A stretch of DNA of 64,000 nucleotides from Hyphomicrobiaceae bacterium (GCA_020637815.1 JACKJS010000001.1:124001-188000), one strand, 5' to 3'. Positions 13,736-23,079 are shown, counted from the stretch's first letter. Translations and numbers: made by a program. The notes: generated by a model from the sequence alone, not told the origin.

Positions 13736-14212
13736 ATGACGAGGCGGGGCGAGCGGCCAATTCTGACCCCTGCACAGCAATACCTGTTTTTGAAGAGTAG
13801 CCGAGTCGGGCATGGCACCGGCTCGCTGGATGTGAGTGGCTTGATATGGGAATACAAAGAACGTCCCACGCCGTTGAGCCGAGAGTACACAATACGGATT
13901 GAGTACAAAGGGCGAAGAGCACCCGACGTTTTCGTGATTGAGCCAAATATTTCGGCGTTGGCAGGAGACCGGGAAATGCCGCACGTTTACAAGAACCCAC
14001 TACGACTGTGTCTATATCTACCTGGATCCGGAGAGTGGGACGGACAGATGAGAATCGACCGAACGTTCGTGCCGTGGACACTGGTTTGGCTGTATTATTT
14101 TGAGGAATGGCTCGCCTCCAACGATTGGAAAGGCGGCGGTGTTCATGTAGACGAACATCATAGCGCAAGCCAAAACCGTCGGGAGCGTCGCAGAACACGC
14201 CGTTTCGGATAA
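13736..14212 (+). CDS. Stand-alone E2-like conjugating protein of short type II CBASS
   Basis: 158 residues. The central part follows the bacterial E2 pattern: IRIEYKG strand, DVFVIEPNI, then MPHVYKNPLRLCLYLP with His83 and a single Cys92 in the E2 active-site position, followed by EW, FVPWTLVWLYYFEEW and WKGGGVH. Cap2-like E2 proteins join the CD-NTase C-terminus to a target and so raise or tune its activity. Here there is no E1 or JAB domain, as in the short type II loci. It is the last gene of the operon, three bases after the CD-NTase stop. The C-terminal 20 residues are Arg-rich and probably unstructured. Confidence 0.8.
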   Translation: MTRRGERPILTPAQQYLFLKSSRVGHGTGSLDVSGLIWEYKERPTPLSREYTIRIEYKGRRAPDVFVIEPNISALAGDREMPHVYKNPLRLCLYLPGSGEWDGQMRIDRTFVPWTLVWLYYFEEWLASNDWKGGGVHVDEHHSASQNRRERRRTRRFG

Positions 14213-14281
14213 GCCACCGTCGGGTTGGACTAGCCCTCATACTTGAGGTGAAACTGTCTTGTGAATTTCAAGTGGCATCAT

Positions 14282-15541
14282 TCAGGTTGGGGAGGGTGGC
14301 TTTCTCCTCCCTTTTGAGCGGTTCTTCACCGCTGCCTTAGGGGCCAACCTTTGAAGCAATGCTGAAGCAGGTTCGTCGCTTGGGTCTTGGGGAACCAGTT
14401 CGCCCCTGAATGCCTTTGCGAGGATGGCTTGGTCGAGCTTGGACAATAGGTGCGCAGCGCGTGCGCGCTCAGATAAAACGGTTTCGAGCCAGCTGAACGC
14501 ACGCTCAACAAGTCGGACAATCTCGCGCTGTTCGCGCAGGTCGAGTCTCGGGAATTCCGTCTGGTTAAGAATTGTCTGGTTTACAAAGGGCTGGCCGGAT
14601 CCCCCAGCGGCAGTGTTCAGTTCTGCATGTCGAAAAGCAAGCAATGCAAAGCGTAGGTCCACGGAGGGGGCAACGCTAGACGCATAGATGGCATTATCTG
14701 TGACCCACGCAGGTCCGCACGTCAGGTGAACATTTCCGCACTGTGCGCCGACGCGGCCGATGACGATGGTTGGCTCACGAACGAGCGCACAATTGTGATT
14801 TCCGGTTTTGCCGTTGCCGCCGAATACAGGGATTTCGCCTGGAGCTTGGTCGCTCTTTGGCAAAAACTTCCCGCTTGCCCAGAGAAAGAAAGACCCAGCA
14901 GTGTCCTGCCCCCATTGGGGCAATCCATGCTGGCTGCGCCAGTCAGAGGTTAGCTCACCTGAAAATGCTTTCGCGAGGATCGCCTGTTTATAGCTCTCGA
15001 TGAGCCTCGGGATGCAATCGAGTTCGTGGCGAGCGCGAGAGGAGCGTGCAGAGAGGCTGTCGAGTTTTGCAACGATGCGGCGCTGCTCTCTAAGAGGTGC
15101 AAGTGGAATTTCTATAGTTTTGACCGCAGCCGGGCGAGCCCGCATTAGAGACCCGCCTACGCCCGAGACTGTGGCGAGAAATGACTCTCGGAACTCGGGG
15201 GCCGAGAGTAGGTGTCTAAGGTAGTAAGGATCACAATGGTCCGTGCGGTGTACTATCCACTCTCCAGATGCGATCTGGTTTTGGTTGTTGGATGCCGAAA
15301 CGACCCACACCCGGTTGAGGTGAGGGACTATTTTGCAAAGGAGGACATCGCCGGGTTCGACTCTTTGTTTGTTCGATTTTATCTCTCGGCCGCACACTTG
15401 TTCTGGCTGTCGGTTTGCAAACGAGGGAACGCTGTAAAGCTCAAAACGTTCATTGGGAAAGCTCGCCGGATTCAGTGATTTCGTTTTAGCCGTTAGCTTT
15501 CCGAGAGGAATTTCGGCCCAGTTGTCAGGCAATCCCGTCAT
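14282..15541 (-). CDS. hsdS: Type I restriction system specificity subunit HsdS
   Basis: 419 residues in the usual two-fold HsdS layout: first target-recognition domain (about residues 1-145, beginning LPDNWAEIPLGKL), a conserved helix (PLREQRRIVAKLDSLSARSS), second recognition domain (about 195-340), and a second helix (LREQREIVRLVERAFSWLE). Each recognition domain reads one half of a bipartite DNA target. AILAKAFSGELTSDW and AILAKAFRGELVPQD mark the ends of the two repeats. The start overlaps the hsdM stop (ATGA). The C-terminus is Lys/Arg-rich. Confidence 0.9.
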   Translation of the reverse strand: MTGLPDNWAEIPLGKLTAKTKSLNPASFPNERFELYSVPSFANRQPEQVCGREIKSNKQRVEPGDVLLCKIVPHLNRVWVVSASNNQNQIASGEWIVHRTDHCDPYYLRHLLSAPEFRESFLATVSGVGGSLMRARPAAVKTIEIPLAPLREQRRIVAKLDSLSARSSRARHELDCIPRLIESYKQAILAKAFSGELTSDWRSQHGLPQWGQDTAGSFFLWASGKFLPKSDQAPGEIPVFGGNGKTGNHNCALVREPTIVIGRVGAQCGNVHLTCGPAWVTDNAIYASSVAPSVDLRFALLAFRHAELNTAAGGSGQPFVNQTILNQTEFPRLDLREQREIVRLVERAFSWLETVLSERARAAHLLSKLDQAILAKAFRGELVPQDPSDEPASALLQRLAPKAAVKNRSKGRRKPPSPT

Positions 15542-17031
15542 TCCGCTGCCTCCGGAACAGGCACCGGTTCATCGCTCTCCAATTTCTCATTTAGTTCGTC
15601 AATCTCTGCCAACGCAGCGCGCAAGTGACCCATTATGGCGGCTGCGATGTCCTCGGGCTCCGTTAGCCCCTCCTCCGCTTCAGCTTCAGTGTCCCTCAGC
15701 CATGAGATATCGAGATTGTCGTTACGCTCTTTTATGGCCTCGCGGGTGAAGCAGCGGAAGCGCCCGTCCTCGCCTTCATCGTTGCGCTTTGATTTGCCGA
15801 GGGGGTCTTTGCCGAAGGCCTGCTCGAATTCGGCAAAGTCCTCGACCTTCAACGGACGTGTTTTCCCGAACGCCGGCACGTTGGCGCGGAGGTCGAAAAA
15901 CCAGACCGCTTTGGTGTTACCGCTGTCAGTCTTGCCGCGCGTGAAGAACAGCACGTTGGTTTTGACGCCCTGGGCATAAAAGATGCCGGTCGGCAGCCGC
16001 AAAACCGTGTGCAGGTTGCAGAGATCCATCAGCCAAGTTCGAAGGCGTCGGCCAGTGTTGTCCTCGAACAGCACGTTATCGGGCACCACTACAGCTGCGC
16101 GAGCTCCCGGCTTTAGCGCGCGAACGATATGCTCGACGAAAGCCAGCTGCTTGTTGGAAGTGTCTGCGGTGATCGAGAAATCTGAACGCGTCGGGCGACC
16201 ACCTCCTTTCTTGGTGCCAAACGGAGGGTTGGTGATGATAAGGTCGGCCTTGCCGAGCCCTTCTCCGACGGGCGACAACGAATCTCCATTCTCGATGGCG
16301 CACTGGATATCGTGCAGCATGAGGTTCATGAGCAAGAGCCGGTGCGTGTCGTGAACCAGCTCGCTGCCGGTAAAAGCGTTGTGACGCTGAAAGTGTGCTT
16401 TGTCCTTCGGCAGTTTGAATAGATCGTCAGTGTGATCCTTGATGTAGCGGTCGGCCGCCACGATAAATCCTCCCGTTCCGGCGGCTGGATCCTGGATGAC
16501 CTCGCCGGGCTGCGGCTGCACAAGGCGCACTATGCAGTCTATGAGGGGTCGAGGCGTGAAGTATTGTCCAGCGCCTGACTTCTTTTCTGAGGCGTTCTTT
16601 TCAAGCAATCCCTCGTAGAGATTGCCCAGCCCCTCCTCGCGCGCCGAGAACCAGTCGAGCTTATCGATGTCGGTGGTAAGGGACTTGAGGTTGGTAGGCT
16701 TCCTGAGTTTCGTCTGTGCGTCGGTGAAGATAGCGAGAACGGTAGGATCCTTGGTAAGGCCTGGGTTGCCGAGATCGAGTAACGCTTGCTTGTAGTGAGT
16801 GAGCTGGTCCATACCGCCCCGGCCGGCGATGTCGGCCCATCGGTAGTTCTTCGGCAGCCGTTCCTCGTGTCCTGTTTCGGCAAGCATCTTGAGGAACAGG
16901 AGATAGGTGAGCTCGGTCACGTATTCCTGGTACGTAATGCCGTCGTCGCGAAGGACGTGGCAAAGGCTCCACAGCTTGGCAACGATGGTGGATGTAGTCG
17001 CGCTTGTTCTCGTCAACTCGCTTGCTTCCAT
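15538..17031 (-). CDS. hsdM: Type I restriction system DNA methyltransferase HsdM
   Basis: 497 residues. An N-terminal helical domain (HsdM_N) is followed by the gamma-type N6-adenine methyltransferase domain, with the S-adenosylmethionine motif DPAAGTGG at residues 181-188 and the catalytic NPPF at 268-271. It protects host DNA by methylating adenine in the HsdS target and also forms part of the restriction complex. The gene lies between hsdR and hsdS, overlapping each by a few bases. Length and motifs look intact. Confidence 0.93.
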   Translation of the reverse strand: MEASELTRTSATTSTIVAKLWSLCHVLRDDGITYQEYVTELTYLLFLKMLAETGHEERLPKNYRWADIAGRGGMDQLTHYKQALLDLGNPGLTKDPTVLAIFTDAQTKLRKPTNLKSLTTDIDKLDWFSAREEGLGNLYEGLLEKNASEKKSGAGQYFTPRPLIDCIVRLVQPQPGEVIQDPAAGTGGFIVAADRYIKDHTDDLFKLPKDKAHFQRHNAFTGSELVHDTHRLLLMNLMLHDIQCAIENGDSLSPVGEGLGKADLIITNPPFGTKKGGGRPTRSDFSITADTSNKQLAFVEHIVRALKPGARAAVVVPDNVLFEDNTGRRLRTWLMDLCNLHTVLRLPTGIFYAQGVKTNVLFFTRGKTDSGNTKAVWFFDLRANVPAFGKTRPLKVEDFAEFEQAFGKDPLGKSKRNDEGEDGRFRCFTREAIKERNDNLDISWLRDTEAEAEEGLTEPEDIAAAIMGHLRAALAEIDELNEKLESDEPVPVPEAAE

Positions 17032-20000
17032 AGTTCCTCGTTAATCTGGGCTAGGATGCCCTCCAGTTCGCCATTGAACTGCTTGTTCAACCGGTTGAAT
17101 CCGCCATGTTGCTGGAACGGCTCGTCGTCAAGAGCGGCACGGTCCACTACAATTTCCTTGCGTAGTTGCTCGCCAATCCGCTGTAGCCACTGGCGTTGAG
17201 GATTGGTCCATTGCTTGGACTTGAGGATGTTGGTCATGGCGCGGCTCACGCGTTCATCGTACGGCATAAGCGGTTCTTTGAGAGCTGCCTGACGCACAAA
17301 CCCGATGATTGAAGCGGCAATATCCTCGTTCTTTGCTTGTCGCCAGGCCTGACGCAGGTTCGTCTCGCTGTAGTTATGGCGGGCAAGCTCAAGAGCCAAC
17401 TCCTTAAGTTGACCGCGCGTGAGTTCCTTCGGTCGGGTGAGCACCACCTTCAGCGCCGCAATCTTGTTCATATTGTCGCGCACGAAGGCTGAGAAGCTCT
17501 TGAGATAATCCTCGGGACGCTCCTCCCCGGGGCCGTAGCCGCGCGAAACTCCGGTTACTTCGTCGGGATGGGAAGAGATCGGGAGAACCCGGCCGCCGCC
17601 TCCTTCCGGATCCCAGTCGAGGATCTTCCCAAGGTCCGGCTTGCCTTTCACCCAGCCGGCAATTTCGCTCGGATCGCTTTGCAGGAGGCGTTTGAGCGTG
17701 TTTTGAAGTGTCTCGCCGGCCTCGGCCTCGTATTTCCGGAGAACCTCTTCTGGAAGGCGTCTCATGCGCCGACGCAGTTTCACAGCTAACTGATCGCGCA
17801 AGGTGGCTTGGTGCTCGGCGCTGTCGACTTTGGCCAGCTCCTCAAACAACTGAGCGAAGCTTATGGACGGATTGACCACCACGGGCCTCATGGCGGTGAC
17901 TTGTTCAAGGTTCTTGTAGAGGTCCACAGCGTCGAAGATGCGGAAGGCCTCCTTGTCCTTGCCAGGCCCGAATAGCTCCGGACAGAGCCGTGTGGCACGT
18001 CCAAGCATCTGCTCATACAGAATGCGGCTGTTGACCCGGCGCAGGAACACGAGGTTGACGATGCTTGGGACGTCGATGCCGGTGGTGAGCAAGTCCACTG
18101 TCACGGCAATGTTTGGTTTGGCGTCGTTCCGAAACGACTTGATCAGTTTACCCACGCGATCAACGCTGCCTGTCACCTTGCGGATTGCGTCGTCCTCAAT
18201 TGGGATGCCGGCCGCAATATAAGCTTTCTTCAGCTGGTCAACGACGATGTCCGCATGTCCGTCAGTGGCAGCGAATATGAGTGTCTTGCCTGGCAGGCTG
18301 GGATCGATCTCCTTCACAAGCTCCTTGGCGACCGCTTCGTTGAACGGCACGGTGATAACCTGCTTGTTGAACTGCTCGACCTCAAACTTGAACTCATCGG
18401 GAGCGTGCGCCAGATCAATTTTTCCGGTCTTGGTATCGAACAGCTCCATCTGGTCGCCGGCTTTGAAGACAATGCCGCCACCGCTGAGCTTGGTCTTGAT
18501 GCGATAAGGAGGTTCGTGGTCAACGAGGTATCCGTCGATGACGGCTTCCCGATAGGAATACGTGTAAACCGGATCGCCGAAGATTTGCGCTGTGTGGAGC
18601 GCCGGCGTAGCCGTCAAACCGATCTTCACCGAGTCGAAATGCTCCAGTACGCGGCGATACTTTGAGACGTAGTCGTCCTGATTGCGGAACTCCAATTCCT
18701 GGTCGGACATCTCGCGATCGAGAAGATAGCCCCGGTGACATTCATCCACGAGCATTAGATCATATTGATCAATGGGCGGAACGTCGGCGGGATCGCTCGC
18801 GAACAGGACGCGCCTTACCAATCCCTGGATAGTGCAGATGTGGACTTCGGTTTCCGTGTCGGGAACGACATCACCCAGCCCCTTCAGACCGTGGATATCT
18901 GCAAATGCCTTGGCGCTGACTACCTTGGTGGTGGTGAACTCGTTCTCGGTCTGGGTGCCGAGGGCGCTGCGGTCAACAACAAAGCAAATCCTCCTGAAGC
19001 GCTTCGCTGAAAGCAGGCGGTAGAGCAGTGCGATGGCAAGCTTTGTTTTGCCAGTGCCCGTTGCCATAGCGACCAGCATCTGGCGACGCGCCTCGGCGAG
19101 CCCTTTCTCTATCGCCTCGATGGCTTCTCTTTGATACGGCCGCAGCGGAAAGCCGAAGTTGAAAGGTTCCTGCTTGAGGGTCTCGTCGGCGGCCTCACGG
19201 TCCATCTCCAGTTCGGCCTTAAGGCCTTCGGGGGTGTACCAGTCGGACACGCAGCGGCTGACGTTTGTGGTCTTGCGAGCGTCGCGGAACCAGATGCCGC
19301 TCTCGGTCTCAACTTGTTTGAGGTATGGCCGGCCGTTCGTAGAGAAAAGAAATGGCGCCTTGAATTCGCCCCAGGGGCCGCCAGCGAAGGCCACGGCGTC
19401 TGCGACCTTGAAGCCCTTTGAATAGCGCTCCGCCTGCACGAGTGCCGCTGAGACGTTCTTGCGCTGCCGTTTTGCTTCGACCACGCCCACCAGGGTTGTG
19501 CCGATGAACAGAGCGTAGTCGGCTGGACCGGTTGCCGTTGGCCATTCGGCGATAGCCATGTCCTGACCCTTGGAGGGCCGGGCGCCAGAAGCGAAAGTCA
19601 GCTTTTCAGAGTCCGCAGTCCATCCACGCGCTCGCAACTGAGCATCAATCAGTCGCCGTGTATCGGCTTCATCGAGGTCGATCTGCTTAGCCGCCTCTTG
19701 GCCTTGTTCAATGGCCGAGCGGATTTCTGCTGCTGGGGTGGTTTCGGCCTTGGCTTGCAGCGCGGCCAATTCGGCTTGGACGGCAGCTGTAGCCTGCTCG
19801 GCTTCGGCAGCGAGCTGCTCCCAAATAGCTCTCTCTTCGTTCTCTCTCTTTGCCCGTTGCTCTGCTGTTTCGCGCGCGGCCGCTTCCGTTTGGTGAGCGA
19901 GACGTGCTTTTTCGGCTTTGGATAATGCTTCGTCGCGTTCGCCCCGCAATCGCTCCAACTCGTCACGAAGAGCCTCTGTGCCGTCGGCTGGATCGGACGG

Positions 20001-20414
20001 AGGAAGGAACGGACCTGGCTTGAATCTCGCATCAGCAAAGGTTCGGTGGAACCAGATGGCCAGCTGGCGCGCGAGTTTCAGTCCGGCAAGCGCATCTCGG
20101 TGGGTTCCGACATGGGCATGGGCGGCGGCGTTTCCGGCCTTCCGGAGGTGATGAAAGATATCAAGCACGTCGCGTGGGAGGCCGGCGTCGAGTTTGAGGC
20201 GCCGCAGAAGGTCAGCCTGGGCCTCATCGGGCACAGTGAGTAGGCGGTATCGCGCAGCAACTTGCTGGGCCAGCAGTTCGGAAAACTGACGGAGCTTGAT
20301 GAGCGAAGTGTTGGGGTCGTCGGAGAAGTAGCGCTCGGCCAGCGAGGCGAGCCGTACTAGCTGCTGGTCATCAGAAGCCAGGAAGGCGAAGTTGGCCGAA
20401 GCTGTCTCCGTCAT
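17013..20414 (-). CDS. hsdR: Type I restriction system motor and nuclease subunit HsdR
   Basis: About 1130 residues. A helical N-terminal domain resembling DUF4145 is followed by a long coiled coil rich in Ala/Glu, a PD-(D/E)xK-type nuclease part (ALFIGTTLVGVVEAKRQRK gives E-x-K) and the superfamily 2 translocase with ATGTGKT near residue 450, DECH, and GLTATP. The EcoEI-like C-terminal domain closes the protein. It translocates and cuts unmodified DNA. I chose MTETASANFA as start; a start six codons earlier is possible. The stop overlaps the hsdM start by 19 bases. All key motifs are present, so the system is probably active. Confidence 0.92.
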   Translation of the reverse strand: MTETASANFAFLASDDQQLVRLASLAERYFSDDPNTSLIKLRQFSELLAQQVAARYRLLTVPDEAQADLLRRLKLDAGLPRDVLDIFHHLRKAGNAAAHAHVGTHRDALAGLKLARQLAIWFHRTFADARFKPGPFLPPSDPADGTEALRDELERLRGERDEALSKAEKARLAHQTEAAARETAEQRAKRENEERAIWEQLAAEAEQATAAVQAELAALQAKAETTPAAEIRSAIEQGQEAAKQIDLDEADTRRLIDAQLRARGWTADSEKLTFASGARPSKGQDMAIAEWPTATGPADYALFIGTTLVGVVEAKRQRKNVSAALVQAERYSKGFKVADAVAFAGGPWGEFKAPFLFSTNGRPYLKQVETESGIWFRDARKTTNVSRCVSDWYTPEGLKAELEMDREAADETLKQEPFNFGFPLRPYQREAIEAIEKGLAEARRQMLVAMATGTGKTKLAIALLYRLLSAKRFRRICFVVDRSALGTQTENEFTTTKVVSAKAFADIHGLKGLGDVVPDTETEVHICTIQGLVRRVLFASDPADVPPIDQYDLMLVDECHRGYLLDREMSDQELEFRNQDDYVSKYRRVLEHFDSVKIGLTATPALHTAQIFGDPVYTYSYREAVIDGYLVDHEPPYRIKTKLSGGGIVFKAGDQMELFDTKTGKIDLAHAPDEFKFEVEQFNKQVITVPFNEAVAKELVKEIDPSLPGKTLIFAATDGHADIVVDQLKKAYIAAGIPIEDDAIRKVTGSVDRVGKLIKSFRNDAKPNIAVTVDLLTTGIDVPSIVNLVFLRRVNSRILYEQMLGRATRLCPELFGPGKDKEAFRIFDAVDLYKNLEQVTAMRPVVVNPSISFAQLFEELAKVDSAEHQATLRDQLAVKLRRRMRRLPEEVLRKYEAEAGETLQNTLKRLLQSDPSEIAGWVKGKPDLGKILDWDPEGGGGRVLPISSHPDEVTGVSRGYGPGEERPEDYLKSFSAFVRDNMNKIAALKVVLTRPKELTRGQLKELALELARHNYSETNLRQAWRQAKNEDIAASIIGFVRQAALKEPLMPYDERVSRAMTNILKSKQWTNPQRQWLQRIGEQLRKEIVVDRAALDDEPFQQHGGFNRLNKQFNGELEGILAQINEELWKQAS

Positions 20415-20441
20415 AACTTGCTTAACCCCCATCAGCGTCGC

Positions 20442-20801
20442 CTAGGTGATCACTGTTACGCTTGGCTCGTCTGCCAGCAACAGTTCCACGGCATCGCGCA
20501 ACGGCAAAAGATGGTTCTGAACAATGTCCCAGATGATCTCGGGATCGACGCGATGGTACTCATGCCTCAGCTTGTGGCCAATGGAGATGATATTCGGCCA
20601 CGGAACCTCGGGTGCACGCTCTTTCATCTCGGTAGGTAGGTGGTTGGCAGCCTCAGCGATGACCAGGACGGCGTATTGGCACGCGTAGCGCAGGACGCGG
20701 CCATCACGGAAATCCTCGAAGGTCTGCTCCTGCCCCACGCGAAGCAGGAAGTCGATGTGGTCCCGCATGTCCTCTAGGCGGGGTCGCGCACTTCGGACCA
20801 C
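20442..20801 (-). CDS. HepT-like (DUF86, HEPN) protein of an MNT/HEPN toxin-antitoxin pair
   Basis: 119 residues, helical, with EDMRDHIDFLL at the N-terminus and a WPNIISIGHKLRHEYHRVD segment near residue 80, which is the DUF86 signature region. The classical HEPN motif R-x4-6-H is altered: five residues before the His is Gly, and Arg sits only directly before the His (LRHEY). A subgroup of DUF86 proteins has this form. HepT proteins are RNase toxins neutralised by AMPylation from their MNT partner. The gene follows the partner by two bases and precedes hsdR by about 27 bases, making one leftward operon. Confidence 0.8.
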   Translation of the reverse strand: MVRSARPRLEDMRDHIDFLLRVGQEQTFEDFRDGRVLRYACQYAVLVIAEAANHLPTEMKERAPEVPWPNIISIGHKLRHEYHRVDPEIIWDIVQNHLLPLRDAVELLLADEPSVTVIT

Positions 20802-20803
20802 GG

Positions 20804-21100
20804 CTACAGAACCCTGATTGCGTCTTGTTCAATGACGGCCCGCAACGATGGGTGAAGGGCTGTGCGGGTCGATAGATCGACTTCGGTCTGGAGCAACTCG
20901 GTGAGGTAGCGTTCCAGTCCGGTGAGCTCTATGAAGCCAAAGGGTTTCTGGGGATCGCGGTCCAGGAACAGGTCAACGTCCGAACTTGGACCGGCCGTAT
21001 CATGGCGGGTTGAGCCATATAAATAGAGCGCTGCAGCGCCATAAGCACGAATAGGCTGCTCGTGCGCGCGGATTAGTTCGATGACTTGATCAGTCTTCAT
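20804..21100 (-). CDS. MntA-like minimal nucleotidyltransferase antitoxin
   Basis: 98 residues. The nucleotidyltransferase motif is complete: YLYGSTRHDTAGPSSDVDLF, giving G-S and D-x-D. The rest (GFIELTGLERYLTELLQTEV) is the short MNT fold. MntA antitoxins AMPylate their HEPN partners. It is the first gene of the operon that continues through the HepT-like gene into hsdRMS. It has no nearby helix-turn-helix gene, so the pair may regulate itself. Confidence 0.85.
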   Translation of the reverse strand: MKTDQVIELIRAHEQPIRAYGAAALYLYGSTRHDTAGPSSDVDLFLDRDPQKPFGFIELTGLERYLTELLQTEVDLSTRTALHPSLRAVIEQDAIRVL

Positions 21101-21282
21101 CGGCGCTTCCCCTCTTTATGGTTCTATTATGGGATGCTTTCTTGGATCAGGCAAGCTTAGGTTGTACACTCGGGGTACACTTATGCTTCGGCAACGATGA
21201 CTTGGTGCGTTGTTGGGCGAGAACGGTGAGCCGAGTCTGTTGCCTCTAGCATAGTGGGCCCGGTCTCTCGACGCCCCCGGAG

Positions 21283-21330
21283 CCTTGCCGGCAGCGGTAA
21301 AGATTTCGCGGCTGTCCGGTGGGCCACAAG
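21283..21330 (-). pseudogene. Fragment of an ardC-like gene
   Basis: On the minus strand the frame reads DSREIFTAAGKA, matching DSRAIFTAAAKA in the intact ardC gene at 25.5 kb, with similar DNA over about 40 bases. It has the same orientation as the intact gene. Nothing else of ardC is recognisable nearby. The rest of the 308-base interval between the MNT gene and the XRE-ImmA gene shows no gene. Confidence 0.45.
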
Positions 21331-21408
21331 GGCTGCCTAAAATCATGGCCCTTTAGGTGCAAGTAAGGACCGACTCCCGTAGAGTGCGAAACGAAAGATG
21401 CATAAGCG

Positions 21409-22596
21409 ATGGCTCGAAGCGTAAAGGCCCTAATCAATCCCGAGTTGCTCGAATGGGCACGCAGCACTGCGCATATGAGCCTAGCCGAGGCGGCTAAGAA
21501 GGCGAAAGTCACCGAAGAGAAACTGGCAGCGTGGGAGGCGGGCAAAGACGCGCCGACGGTGGCGAAGCTGCGGCTGTTGGCGAAGGCATATCGGCGGCCA
21601 CTGTCGGTGTTCTATTTGCCGGAACGACCGCTTGATTTCGCGCCGCTGAAAGATTTCCGGAGATTGCCAGGCGAGGTTGCGGGTTTCCTCTCGCCACGGC
21701 TGGCGGCAGAGATCCGCATGGCGCATGAGCGTCGGCAATTTGCGTTGGAGCTTTACGAAGAACTTGGCGAGGAGGCCCCGCGTCTGCAGATGCAGGCGCG
21801 GGTGACGGACGATCCGGAGGAAATTGGCGGCGAGTTGCGGCGTTTACTCGGGGTGACGTTGGATGAACAGCGGGAATGGGCGGACCCGCGTGTGGCGTAC
21901 AACGGATGGCGGGAAAAAATTGAAGCTCTCGGAGTACTGGTGTTTCAGCTGTCCCGCATTCCAGTGAGCGAAGTGCGTGGCTTTGCGATAGCGAATGACG
22001 GGGTCGTGCCGGTAGTCGCGGTGAATGCCAAGGACAGCTATACGGCGCGGAGCTTCAGCCTGGTGCACGAATTTGCGCATCTGGTGCTCGGCGAGAGTTC
22101 GATATCGGACTTCGATGAAAGCACTGGGCAGGCCCCTCGGTTTGAGGGCGTGGATCGGATTGAAGTGTTCTGCAACGCTGTGGCGGCAGCCACGCTATTG
22201 CCGCGTGAGGAGTTCCTGCGGGAACCGTTAGTGGCCGCGCATGAGGTCGGAGCGTGGAGTGATGAGGATCTGGAGACACTGGCGCGGGCATATGGAGTAA
22301 GCCCACATGCGGTTTTGCGGCGATTGCTCACGGTCGGAAAAACCTCGCGAGAGTTCTACCAAAGAAAGTTGCGGCAATATGAGGAAGAAGCCGCACAACT
22401 GGCGGCAAGAAAGGCAAAAGGGGGACCTGCTCCTCATGTTGCGGCATTAGCGAATCTGGGCGGGGGATACGCCCGGCTGGTATTTGAGGGTTATTACAAT
22501 CGGCGCCTAACTTTGGCGGATGTGTCGGGGCAATTGAATTTGAAGGTGTCGCATATCCCGCGATTGGAAGCGGCCGCTTTCGGCCGGGCGGCGTAG
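21409..22596 (+). CDS. XRE-ImmA/IrrE fusion protein, antitoxin-type partner of a PIN protein
   Basis: 395 residues. The N-terminal 70 residues are a helix-turn-helix (ALINPELLEWARSTAHMSLA, then AWEAGKDAPTVAKLRLLAKA). The middle is a DUF955 peptidase with HEFAH at residues 220-224. The C-terminal 100 residues are helical with a late helix-turn-helix-like part (LTLADVSGQLNLKVSHI). Fused XRE-ImmA proteins often pair with DUF4411/PIN proteins, which start right at the stop codon here. It probably represses its own operon and responds to damage or infection. Confidence 0.8.
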   Translation: MARSVKALINPELLEWARSTAHMSLAEAAKKAKVTEEKLAAWEAGKDAPTVAKLRLLAKAYRRPLSVFYLPERPLDFAPLKDFRRLPGEVAGFLSPRLAAEIRMAHERRQFALELYEELGEEAPRLQMQARVTDDPEEIGGELRRLLGVTLDEQREWADPRVAYNGWREKIEALGVLVFQLSRIPVSEVRGFAIANDGVVPVVAVNAKDSYTARSFSLVHEFAHLVLGESSISDFDESTGQAPRFEGVDRIEVFCNAVAAATLLPREEFLREPLVAAHEVGAWSDEDLETLARAYGVSPHAVLRRLLTVGKTSREFYQRKLRQYEEEAAQLAARKAKGGPAPHVAALANLGGGYARLVFEGYYNRRLTLADVSGQLNLKVSHIPRLEAAAFGRAA

Positions 22597-23079
22597 ATGG
22601 ACGGCAGCGGGCTCTATTGCTTCGATACGTCATCGTTGCTGGCGGCGTGGAACGAACTTTACCCTATCGGTCACTTCCCTACGGTGTGGGAGCACCTGGC
22701 GGCTTTGGTGGAAGCTGGTCGTGCAATTGCGCCGGTAGAGGTGCGGCATGAAGTTGAGAAGCGTGATGATGGGCTATTCAAGTGGCTCAAGACAAACAAG
22801 GCGATGTTTGTTGACGTGGACGAGCCGGTGCAGGTGCGGCAACGGGATATTCTGACGAAGTTTCCAAGGTTGGTGGCTGAGAGGAAGAATCGGTTCTCGG
22901 CAGATCCGTGGGTCATTGCGCTGGCGTTAGAACGTGGCGCTGCGGTGGTCACGGATGAGAGGGCAACCTTGAAGCCGCTTAGGCCGAACATTCCGGATGT
23001 ATGTGCGGATGGGGAGTTTTTGCGGCCGTGCTTTCCGATACTGGAAGTCATTCGGCAGGAAAAGTGGATTTATAGGTAG
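22597..23079 (+). CDS. DUF4411/PIN-domain toxin candidate
   Basis: 160 residues, beginning directly after the stop of the XRE-ImmA gene. YCFDTSSLLAAWNELYP carries the first PIN Asp. PVEVRHEVEKR gives the next acidic residues, then DPWVIALALE and AVVTDERA complete the PIN acidic set. PIN proteins of this group are predicted metal-dependent RNases. The arrangement with an XRE-ImmA gene is a known two-gene module. Active residues appear intact. Confidence 0.8.
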   Translation: MDGSGLYCFDTSSLLAAWNELYPIGHFPTVWEHLAALVEAGRAIAPVEVRHEVEKRDDGLFKWLKTNKAMFVDVDEPVQVRQRDILTKFPRLVAERKNRFSADPWVIALALERGAAVVTDERATLKPLRPNIPDVCADGEFLRPCFPILEVIRQEKWIYR

